6,507 nucleotides of DNA from assembly GCA_017386965.1 (NCBI GenBank), contig JAFOGE010000002.1, forward strand, positions 1 through 6,507, written 5' to 3'. Origin of the DNA: Clostridia bacterium (lineage in GTDB: Bacteria; Bacillota; Clostridia; Oscillospirales; CAG-272). The notes below the pieces were generated by a model. That model was not told the origin of the DNA, ran no database searches, and saw nothing but the letters and a program-made list of their open reading frames with translations. This document shows positions 1-4,996 of this stretch, piece by piece; the stretch's first letter is position 1, and the number at the start of each line of letters is the position of its first letter. A program made the position numbers and the translations under genes.

Positions 1-78
1 ATTGTTTCCGCCTCCGCCAACGCCGAGAACCTTAATATTCACGCCGCATTCCAGGGTATCATCATGTTCAAATGTCAT
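1..78 (-). CDS. ftsZ: Cell division protein FtsZ (N-terminal fragment, cut by window edge)
   Basis: FtsZ is the tubulin-like GTPase that polymerises into the Z-ring at mid-cell and recruits the divisome. Only the first 26 codons are present; the gene continues past the left edge. The translation has a short acidic start (M-T-F-E-H-D-D) followed by I-K-V-L-G-V-G-G-G-G-N-N at residues 15-26. This is the first beta strand and the glycine-rich T1 loop that contacts the nucleotide, and it is nearly identical to that part of known FtsZ proteins. The ATG at 76-78 is preceded by GGGAGGA (87-93) with about 8 nt spacing, which fixes the start. It lies downstream of divIB on the same strand, separated by a terminator and its own promoter, so it is probably transcribed independently. 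No ftsA lies between divIB and ftsZ. Confidence 0.95.
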   Translation of the reverse strand, partial: MTFEHDDTLECGVNIKVLGVGGGGNN

Positions 79-98
79 GTTTGTTATCCTCCCGAACA

Positions 99-127
99 TT
101 TATAAATCATAAGTTTTTACGACTCAA
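99..127 (-). promoter_or_regulatory. Possible second ftsZ promoter (P2), weak
   Basis: On the minus strand TTGAGT (122-127) and TATAAA (99-104) are separated by exactly 17 nt. The match to the sigma-A consensus is 4/6 and 5/6. Transcription would start near position 92, inside the ftsZ ribosome binding site, giving a leader of only about 14 nt. That makes it less convincing than the promoter at 165-193. In such AT-rich DNA a chance match is quite possible. Confidence 0.25.
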
Positions 128-164
128 TGCCCATTTCAGGCCTATTCAGACGCATTCTATATAT

Positions 165-193
165 ATAATACTATTTTTTTGCAGAATTTGCAA
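165..193 (-). promoter_or_regulatory. Predicted sigma-A-type promoter of ftsZ (P1)
   Basis: Minus strand -35 box TTGCAA (188-193) and -10 box TATTAT (165-170) are separated by an ideal 17-nt spacer; matches to TTGACA/TATAAT are 4/6 and 5/6. Transcription should begin near 157-158, giving a leader of about 80 nt to the ftsZ ATG. The leader contains an imperfect inverted repeat (144-151 against 121-128, 6 of 8 pairs), too weak to call a riboswitch. A-rich DNA directly upstream would act like an UP element. The position after the divIB terminator and before ftsZ supports the call. Confidence 0.65.
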
Positions 194-264
194 GATGTTT
201 TTTCAATATTTTTTCATAATTTTTGATTTATTTTTGATTTTTTTACTTTTTTTCTCCATTTTTT
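174..264 (-). other. Helically phased A-tract array (predicted bent DNA) upstream of ftsZ promoter
   Basis: Read on the minus strand, A-runs lie at 259-264, 247-253, 238-244, 231-235, 220-224, 209-214, 198-203, 187-189 and 174-180. From the first to the last centre is 84.5 bp over eight steps, an average of 10.6 bp, close to the helical repeat, although single steps vary from 8 to 12.5. A-tracts in phase with the helix curve DNA; that is established physical knowledge. The array runs into the -35 box and spacer of P1, so it probably helps RNA polymerase bind or offers a site for a nucleoid protein. That role is inferred. The stretch is far more AT-rich than the flanking genes. Confidence 0.6.
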
Positions 265-279
265 GGGATTCCCCATTTT

Positions 280-304
280 GAAAGCGCCTTTCGAAAGGCT
301 TTTC
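280..304. repeat. Palindrome/hairpin between divIB terminator and ftsZ promoter
   Basis: GCCTTTCGAAAGGC (286-299) is a perfect 14-bp palindrome. Flanking GAAA (280-283) can pair with TTTC (301-304) across a small internal loop. On the plus strand it is followed by TTTT, so it could be a weak terminator for antisense transcription. On the minus strand no T-run follows. It could instead be an operator for a dimeric regulator. No function can be assigned from sequence alone. Confidence 0.4.
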
Positions 305-316
305 CGAGAATCCTAC

Positions 317-355
317 AAAAAGGCCTTCTTCCCTGAAGCGGGAAGGAGGCCTTTT
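317..355 (-). terminator. Intrinsic terminator of the murF-divIB operon
   Basis: Arms 318-333 and 340-355 form a 16-position stem with one imperfect position (327/346) around a 6-nt loop (334-339). The core is rich in GC (GGCC plus GGG/CCC). On the minus strand the stem runs into five consecutive U residues (321-317). It begins 21 nt after the divIB stop codon. On the plus strand it also ends in UUUU, so it could work in both directions, but no plus-strand gene is seen here. Confidence 0.9.
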
Positions 356-376
356 GGAAGCGATTCATTGTTGGCT

Positions 377-1207
377 TTAGCCGTTTGCCAGGAAATCCGC
401 CTCGCTCATAATGCGATAGGTGGACTTTTGCATATCGGAAACGTCAAGGCTGATATAGCAAGTGCCTTCTGTCTTGCGCTCCTCAAGGATCTTCTCGGCC
501 AAGGTAAGCTTGGCGGTAAGATCGCTGACCTTTCCAAGCGTCAGCCGAAGCGTTCCGCCCAGCTCGGCAGAAACGTTGTATTTTTTGCTGCAATCCAGCT
601 TTGTCGTATGTGCAAGCAGTCCGTTTTCGGAAAGGGTGTTTCGCAGAACGGAAATGTAGCCCATGTCCATATCCGCGCGCTCAAACAGGATGGCATACCC
701 CACCTCGATCCCGCGGATCTCGGGCAGCTCTACGTAAAGGAAGGAGGAAAAATCCTTCTCATTCTTGCTGCTGGCAAGCACGGTAAAGGTGTCATCGAAC
801 GCATAGTAGGATCCGTTATGCGCCGTGTACATCACGTTCTTCTCCTCAATAGAGATTCGAACGACCAGGGGAAACTCCCCACTCACGGTCACACGGTTGA
901 TGTACTGCCCCTTTGAGCGAATCGCATCGGCGATCTTCTGTCCGTCGATGGCAAGCCATTCATCGCCCTCGGCAATCCCCGCATATGCCAGGATCTCCTC
1001 CGTAGAGTAGTAGGAATTCCCTTCTATAATGATCCCGCTGATGCGGAACAGAGGAAGGATGGTCAGAAGCAATCCCATCACAAGGATCATGCCGCAGATG
1101 GCGACCATCGCACCTCGCAATACGCGAAGCTTGCTCTCTGCAGGACGCTTTTGCCGTCCGACCCGAATGGGAGTACCCTGCTCCGTATGCTCTTTACTCG
1201 TCTTCAT
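377..1207 (-). CDS. divIB: Cell division protein DivIB/FtsQ
   Basis: DivIB (FtsQ family) is a bitopic membrane protein that, with FtsL and DivIC, links the septal synthase FtsW-PBP to the Z-ring. The 276-residue product has a basic cytoplasmic tail (residues 1-32), one transmembrane helix (about 33-54) and an extracytoplasmic POTRA domain (about 56-124, starting F-R-I-S-G-I-I-I-E-G-N). A beta domain with low conservation follows to the C-terminus. Length and layout fit the family. The frame stays open upstream to a TTG at 1273, inside murG, but the ATG at 1205-1207 is chosen: CGAGGT (1217-1222) sits 9 nt before it and the gene then starts 17 nt after the murG stop. It is the last gene of the operon, 21 nt before a strong terminator. 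Identification rests on topology, the POTRA-like sequence and position between murG and ftsZ; members of this family diverge strongly. Confidence 0.9.
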   Translation of the reverse strand: MKTSKEHTEQGTPIRVGRQKRPAESKLRVLRGAMVAICGMILVMGLLLTILPLFRISGIIIEGNSYYSTEEILAYAGIAEGDEWLAIDGQKIADAIRSKGQYINRVTVSGEFPLVVRISIEEKNVMYTAHNGSYYAFDDTFTVLASSKNEKDFSSFLYVELPEIRGIEVGYAILFERADMDMGYISVLRNTLSENGLLAHTTKLDCSKKYNVSAELGGTLRLTLGKVSDLTAKLTLAEKILEERKTEGTCYISLDVSDMQKSTYRIMSEADFLANG

Positions 1208-1216
1208 GGATGCTAT

Positions 1217-1222
1217 ACCTCG
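1217..1222 (-). promoter_or_regulatory. Ribosome binding site deciding the divIB start
   Basis: CGAGGT on the minus strand, 9 nt before the ATG at 1205-1207 and directly after the murG stop codon (1225-1227). It supports the 276-residue DivIB over the TTG-initiated extension that would overlap murG by 49 nt. Confidence 0.65.
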
Positions 1223-1224
1223 TG

Positions 1225-2355
1225 TTATTTTTTCATCTTGTTCTTTTGCGTCAGCTCGCAGATCTCTCTCCAAATAAGCTCTGCGGGATCCAGATCTGCA
1301 AAGACGCTGATCCTTCCCCCCATCTCCCGCATGGAATCCAAGGAGGAAAGCAAGCGTTTTGCCTCCTCGGTCAAGCGTCCCTCGGGAAGCGTGGATTCCT
1401 CCACCAGAGAGGCCGCACCGGCATCGGCAAGCGTCTTCGCATTGATATATTGGTGATTGTCCGCCACCGTGGGGGACGGGATCAGGATCGATGCCTTATT
1501 CATACCTGCAAGCTCGGAAAGTGTCATCGCTCCGGCACGGGCAATGATCAGATCCGCCGCGGCCATCTGTACGGGCATATCGTAAATATAGTCCACCAGC
1601 TGACAGGAGGGATTTCCCTCCAGTCCCATTTCCCGATACGCGGAAAGAGAAGCCTCGTAATCCCGCTTTCCCGCGGCATGCAGATGCAAAACGGAAGGAT
1701 GCTTGGAGGAAAAATCACGCATCATTTGCAGGACCGCGCGATTGACCGGCTCTGCTCCAAGACTTCCTCCAAAGGAAAGTACAAAGAGCCGATCCGTGGA
1801 AATTCCCAGCTTTGCTCTTGCCTCTTCCCTGGAAAGCCTTCCAAAATCCTGCCGCAAGGGATTGCCGACCCGTACCGTCCTTGCCTTGGGATGCAAGCGC
1901 TCCTTGGTGCTTTCAAAATTCACCCAGACACGGTCCACCTTCCTTTGCAGCCTGCGAACCGCAAGCCCCGGAAGCGCATTGGACTCGTGTAGTGCCGTGG
2001 GAATTCCCATTCGAACAGCCGCCGCCATGATGGGCCAGCAGGCGTATCCGCCCGTACCGATCACGAGATCGGGACGGAAGGCTCGGAGGATCGACACCGT
2101 TTCCTTCGCATATGGCGAGGTCAGTGCCATCCAGAGCGCCTTTACGTTGGACGGGCTCAAGGATCGCTTGATGCCCATGGAATGAACGAAATGCAGCGGA
2201 TACCCTTCCCGCGGAACCAGGTCAGTTTCCTTTCCTTTTCGGATGCCGACGAATTCGATCTTCGCATTCGGATCCTTGCTGCGGATGATCTCTGCAATGG
2301 CAAGCGCGGGATTGATGTGTCCTGCCGTACCGCCCCCAGTCATCAATACTCTCAT
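1225..2355 (-). CDS. murG: UDP-GlcNAc:lipid I GlcNAc transferase MurG
   Basis: MurG transfers GlcNAc from UDP-GlcNAc to lipid I at the inner face of the membrane, producing lipid II. The 376-residue protein is of usual family length and has the two-Rossmann-fold GT28 layout. In the N-terminal acceptor domain are G-G-G-T-A-G-H-I-N-P (7-16), G-T-G-G-Y (100-104) and H-E-S-N-A-L-P-G (123-130), where the commoner form has Q in place of S. In the C-terminal donor domain are S-F-G-G-S-L-G-A-E (194-202), R-A-G-A-M-T-L-S-E-L (273-282) and D-N-H-Q-Y-I-N-A (299-306), which contact the nucleotide sugar in the family. The ATG at 2353-2355 is chosen because the glycine motif begins at residue 7, as in homologues. 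It overlaps the TGA of the upstream small gene as ATGA, pointing to translational coupling; a GAGG lies about 10 nt upstream. An in-frame TTG at 2388 would add 11 unlikely residues. Confidence 0.97.
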   Translation of the reverse strand: MRVLMTGGGTAGHINPALAIAEIIRSKDPNAKIEFVGIRKGKETDLVPREGYPLHFVHSMGIKRSLSPSNVKALWMALTSPYAKETVSILRAFRPDLVIGTGGYACWPIMAAAVRMGIPTALHESNALPGLAVRRLQRKVDRVWVNFESTKERLHPKARTVRVGNPLRQDFGRLSREEARAKLGISTDRLFVLSFGGSLGAEPVNRAVLQMMRDFSSKHPSVLHLHAAGKRDYEASLSAYREMGLEGNPSCQLVDYIYDMPVQMAAADLIIARAGAMTLSELAGMNKASILIPSPTVADNHQYINAKTLADAGAASLVEESTLPEGRLTEEAKRLLSSLDSMREMGGRISVFADLDPAELIWREICELTQKNKMKK

Positions 2356-2657
2356 CCAAGCACCGCCTCGGGGATAGGTGTCTGCCAAAGCAGAACGACA
2401 CCTGCAAAAAAGACAACGGTCAGCAGTGCGGGGATCGCATACCAGCGCTGATCTCCGCGAAAATAAGGAGCGAAGGAGAATAGCAAAAAGCTTCCGGCGG
2501 CTGCTACAATCACCGCAAAAACGGAATAGCTCATCAAATCAAAATGGGATACGGCAAGGCTTCTTCCAAAGAGAAGAAACCATCCGAGAAACAGAACGCT
2601 GAAGCCAAGAGAGGCACGCAGAGTAAGGTGAAAATATCGTGTTCTGATCCTTTTCAT
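2352..2657 (-). CDS. Small three-helix membrane protein of unknown function, between ftsW and murG
   Basis: I do not recognise this family. The 101-residue product is very hydrophobic, with three predicted membrane helices at about residues 16-31, 43-65 and 73-92. The N-terminus is basic (K2, R3, R5, R7, R14) and the loop between helices 2 and 3 carries R67 and R71. By the positive-inside rule the N-terminus and second loop should face the cytoplasm and the C-terminus (P-I-P-E-A-V-L-G) the outside. There is no cleavable signal peptide, cysteine pair or catalytic motif. It starts 42 nt after the ftsW stop and its TGA overlaps the murG ATG, so it is cotranslated with murG. Position suggests a role in lipid II synthesis or septal assembly, for example as a membrane partner of MurG or FtsW; that is inference only. 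It could also be a lineage-specific protein with no wall role. The reading frame is supported by the tight spacing on both sides. Confidence 0.8.
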   Translation of the reverse strand: MKRIRTRYFHLTLRASLGFSVLFLGWFLLFGRSLAVSHFDLMSYSVFAVIVAAAGSFLLFSFAPYFRGDQRWYAIPALLTVVFFAGVVLLWQTPIPEAVLG

Positions 2658-2675
2658 TCTGCTATCATAACTCCT
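2654..2675 (-). promoter_or_regulatory. Unusually spaced ribosome binding site with nested four-codon ORF
   Basis: AGGAG (2671-2675) precedes the small membrane protein ATG (2655-2657) by 13 nt, longer than the usual 5-10. An intervening ATG at 2666-2668, only 2 nt from AGGAG, opens a four-codon frame (M-I-A-E) whose TGA (2654-2656) overlaps the gene's ATG. The 2-nt spacing makes use of the inner ATG doubtful. The arrangement may simply give weak initiation. Confidence 0.4.
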
Positions 2676-2699
2676 TTCGCAATTTTTCCGAGCGGTCGG

Positions 2700-3905
2700 T
2701 CAGATCTTTTCGTGTGAGCAGTAACGCGAGATGGAAAGAATGATTCCCACCTCAAAGATTTGCAGCATCAGCGAGGTTCCGCCGTAGCTGAAGAATGGGA
2801 GTGCAATACCCGTATTGGGCATGGAATTGGTGACCACCGCAATATTGAAAATGGTTTGCAGGGCAACCTTGAAGACAAGCCCGTAAACAACGAGAGAGCT
2901 GTAACGGTCGGGGGCGCTCCGCGCGATGCGGAAGCCTCGCCACACAAAGGCAATAAAGAGGCCGATGACGAGCATTGCGCCGATGAAGCCAAGCTCCTCA
3001 CACACAATCGTAAAAATAAAGTCATTTTGGGGCTGTGACACATAGCCGAATTTTTGTCGGCTGTTTCCAAGGCCCACACCGAAGAAGCCGCCGGAGCCGA
3101 TGGCCATCAGTCCCTGCAGGGTCTGCCAAGCCTCGCCGAGCGGATCGGCCTGCTCGATAAAGAGCCAGGTTTCCACGCGCGCCTGCGCGTATTCCGAAAC
3201 GAGAACCAAAAGGCATCCCGCGCCGATCACGGCGCCCGCGATAGCAAAGATCCAGCGCAGCCGGGTACCGCCCAGGAACATCATGGAAATTCCAATGATA
3301 CCAATGATCATCAATCCCGAAATGTGACGCTCGGCAGCGATCAGAACGCCGATCAGTCCGATCATCATTCCGGGGAACAGAACACCGTACTTGAAGCTTC
3401 CGCCAAAGCGATGCTCCGAAAGCACCTGCTTTTGGTGGTCGGTCATAAACCGCGCCATGGCAAGAACCAACGCCAGCTTTGCCACCTCGGAGGGCTGAAT
3501 GGTAAAGACCTTCAGATCCAGCCAACGCTTTGCTCCGCTTCCAAGATCACTTCCGATCACGAGAACCAGGAGAAGCATCAGAATCGCAACGCCAAAGAGA
3601 ATGTAGCTGAAATCCCGCCAGAAGGTTGGGGTGCAGAAGCGGACGACCACAGCTGTGAAGGCAACCGCCATCAAAAGGAAAATCAAATGTCTTGCGATAA
3701 AGTAGGTAGTGTCATCGTGGTGCTGCTCGGCAAAGACCGAGGAAGCGCTATATACCATAACGCATCCGAACAGCACGAGAGCCGTTGTGATGAGGAGAAA
3801 AACGATATCCACGCTTCCCTTTGTCGGGAGCGCTCGAGTTCCCTCCTCCCTCTTGCTCTCGGTTGCAGGTTGCCGCAAGGACACGGCGCTTTCTTCACGG
3901 TTCAT
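2700..3905 (-). CDS. ftsW: Septal peptidoglycan glycosyltransferase FtsW (SEDS family)
   Basis: FtsW polymerises lipid II into glycan strands at the septum together with a class B penicillin-binding protein. The 401-residue product has a polar cytoplasmic tail (1-30) and about ten membrane helices, as expected for SEDS proteins. Visible landmarks are V-Y-S-A-S-S (51-56), the I-Q-P-S-E-V-A-K-L motif (136-144), and the extracellular loop A-D-P-L-G-E-A-W-Q (253-261), whose D254 aligns with the essential aspartate of FtsW/RodA. G-L-G-N-S-R-Q-K (278-285), D-F-I-F-T-I-V-C-E-E-L-G (295-306) and P-F-F-S-Y-G-G-T-S (370-378) follow. The last motifs are typical of FtsW. FtsW is preferred over the related RodA or SpoVE because of the dcw setting, though sporulators can carry a SpoVE at this place. 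The ATG at 3903-3905 has AGAAAGGG 8 nt upstream. It starts 52 nt after mraY; the murD usually found between them is absent. Confidence 0.93.
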   Translation of the reverse strand: MNREESAVSLRQPATESKREEGTRALPTKGSVDIVFLLITTALVLFGCVMVYSASSVFAEQHHDDTTYFIARHLIFLLMAVAFTAVVVRFCTPTFWRDFSYILFGVAILMLLLVLVIGSDLGSGAKRWLDLKVFTIQPSEVAKLALVLAMARFMTDHQKQVLSEHRFGGSFKYGVLFPGMMIGLIGVLIAAERHISGLMIIGIIGISMMFLGGTRLRWIFAIAGAVIGAGCLLVLVSEYAQARVETWLFIEQADPLGEAWQTLQGLMAIGSGGFFGVGLGNSRQKFGYVSQPQNDFIFTIVCEELGFIGAMLVIGLFIAFVWRGFRIARSAPDRYSSLVVYGLVFKVALQTIFNIAVVTNSMPNTGIALPFFSYGGTSLMLQIFEVGIILSISRYCSHEKI

Positions 3906-3957
3906 GCGATCAACCCTTTCTAAAACGATTCAGTGATATTCCCTGCTCTCTCGCCGC

Positions 3958-4950
3958 TTACAGTGCAAGCCAAGCAAAAATGCAGAAGAGAAGCTCTGTC
4001 AGAGAGAAAACGAAAACGATCTTGTTTTCCGTCCAACCGCATTTTTCAAAATGATGATGCACGGGCGCCATCTTGAACAGGCGCTTTCCATGCGTCAGCT
4101 TAAAGTAGAGCCTTTGGAGCAGGCTGGAGAGCATCTCCAGGATAAAGACCATCGAGATCAGAAGTACAACACCGACATCCCCTACCTGAAAGCCTCCGGC
4201 AATCACAAGTCCGCCGATGAAGAGCGAGCCGGTGTCCCCCATAAAGACCTTTGCGGGATGGAAATTGTAAACGAGAAATCCGAGCGAAAGTCCAACGAGA
4301 ACCGCCGCGAGGACCGAAAGCTGCATATCCAAAAGATAGAAGCCCCAAACGGCAAAGAATCCGCCGATCAGAAAGGTGATCGAGGAAGCCAGTCCGTCAA
4401 TTCCGTCGGTAATATTCGCTCCATTGACAACACCTGCAAGCAGGATAACGGCAACGGGATATGCGGCATAGGAGAGTTCAAGTGAAATAGCAGTAAAGGG
4501 AATGCGGATCACCGTTTCAAAATTCCCCGTATAGGACATGACGCAGACGTAAGCCGAGGCCGCAACCAGCTGCAAAAAGAGCTTTTGCTTCCAGGTCAGG
4601 CCCTCGTTCTGCTTTTTGATCAGCTTGTAATAATCATCCACAAAGCCGATCGCACCGTTCATGACGGCATAAACAATCGTAAGACTGAGCGGAATATATT
4701 CCGCAGATCTTCCCTTGACGGCCTGCACGATGAAGAACACCGAAAGAACCAAAAGGGATGCCAATATGAAGCCGAGACCTCCCATGGTGGGAGTTCCCTC
4801 CTTGGATTTATGCCAACGCGGTCCGATCTCCAGAATTCTTTGTCCGGCCTTCTTCGACCGAAGGATGGGAATCAAGATCCGCTCTGCCAAAACCGTTAAG
4901 CCGAACACTGCAATTGCAATCGCGGCAAAGCCAATGGTAAACGCACGCAT
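3958..4950 (-). CDS. mraY: Phospho-MurNAc-pentapeptide translocase MraY
   Basis: MraY transfers phospho-MurNAc-pentapeptide from UDP to undecaprenyl phosphate, making lipid I, the first membrane step of peptidoglycan synthesis. The 330-residue polytopic protein has about ten membrane helices and all the family landmarks: K-E-G-T-P-T-M-G-G (50-58), F-V-D-D-Y-Y-K (103-109) with the D105/D106 pair, N-I-T-D-G-I-D-G-L-A (179-188) and G-D-T-G-S (238-242) containing the conserved D239. M-A-P-V-H-H-H-F-E (294-302) is the histidine loop specific to MraY that separates it from WecA/TagO relatives. The ATG at 4948-4950 is preceded by AGAAAGGAG with 9 nt spacing, a strong site. The gene lies 45 nt after murF and 52 nt before ftsW. 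Length is typical or slightly short for the family, with no missing motif. Confidence 0.98.
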   Translation of the reverse strand: MRAFTIGFAAIAIAVFGLTVLAERILIPILRSKKAGQRILEIGPRWHKSKEGTPTMGGLGFILASLLVLSVFFIVQAVKGRSAEYIPLSLTIVYAVMNGAIGFVDDYYKLIKKQNEGLTWKQKLFLQLVAASAYVCVMSYTGNFETVIRIPFTAISLELSYAAYPVAVILLAGVVNGANITDGIDGLASSITFLIGGFFAVWGFYLLDMQLSVLAAVLVGLSLGFLVYNFHPAKVFMGDTGSLFIGGLVIAGGFQVGDVGVVLLISMVFILEMLSSLLQRLYFKLTHGKRLFKMAPVHHHFEKCGWTENKIVFVFSLTELLFCIFAWLAL

Positions 4951-4981
4951 GCCTTCGATCTCCTTTCTAACAATTTTTCAG

Positions 4982-4996
4982 ATCCCTGCAAGGGAT
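4982..4996 (-). other. Small hairpin at the murF-mraY junction
   Basis: ATCCC and GGGAT form a 5-bp perfect stem around a 5-nt loop. The stem reaches into the first base of the murF stop codon triplet (4996-4998). No U-run follows on the minus strand, so it is not an intrinsic terminator. It might affect mRNA stability or coupling; chance is also possible. Confidence 0.3.

Noticed and set aside
72..281. Plus-strand frame of 69 codons rich in F, I and L in the AT-rich region
   Set aside because: The residues are simply what T-runs encode. No ribosome binding site is evident, and the region is explained by the ftsZ promoter and A-tracts on the other strand.
263..916. Plus-strand frame of 217 codons crossing the terminator and antisense to divIB
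   Set aside because: It runs through the terminator hairpin and opposes divIB, which fits its family in topology and place; nothing in the product is recognisable.
1208..1273. N-terminal extension of DivIB from a TTG codon
   Set aside because: It would overlap murG by 49 nt. The ATG at 1205-1207 has a fitting ribosome site and clean spacing.
1210..1992. Plus-strand open frame of 260 codons antisense to murG
   Set aside because: Lies opposite a complete, motif-bearing murG; composition is that of a shadow frame.
2356..2388. N-terminal extension of MurG from a TTG codon
   Set aside because: The 11 added residues lie before the conserved start of the first Rossmann fold; the ATGA overlap gives a better start.
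2658..2699. Possible terminator after ftsW (CCGA/TCGG hairpin)
   Set aside because: The stem has only 4 bp and is followed by A residues on the transcribed strand, so it would not stop transcription; the operon most likely continues.
3054..3923. Plus-strand open frame of 289 codons antisense to ftsW
   Set aside because: The translation is very polar and low in structure, a mirror of hydrophobic ftsW codons. No family resemblance and no supporting ribosome site.
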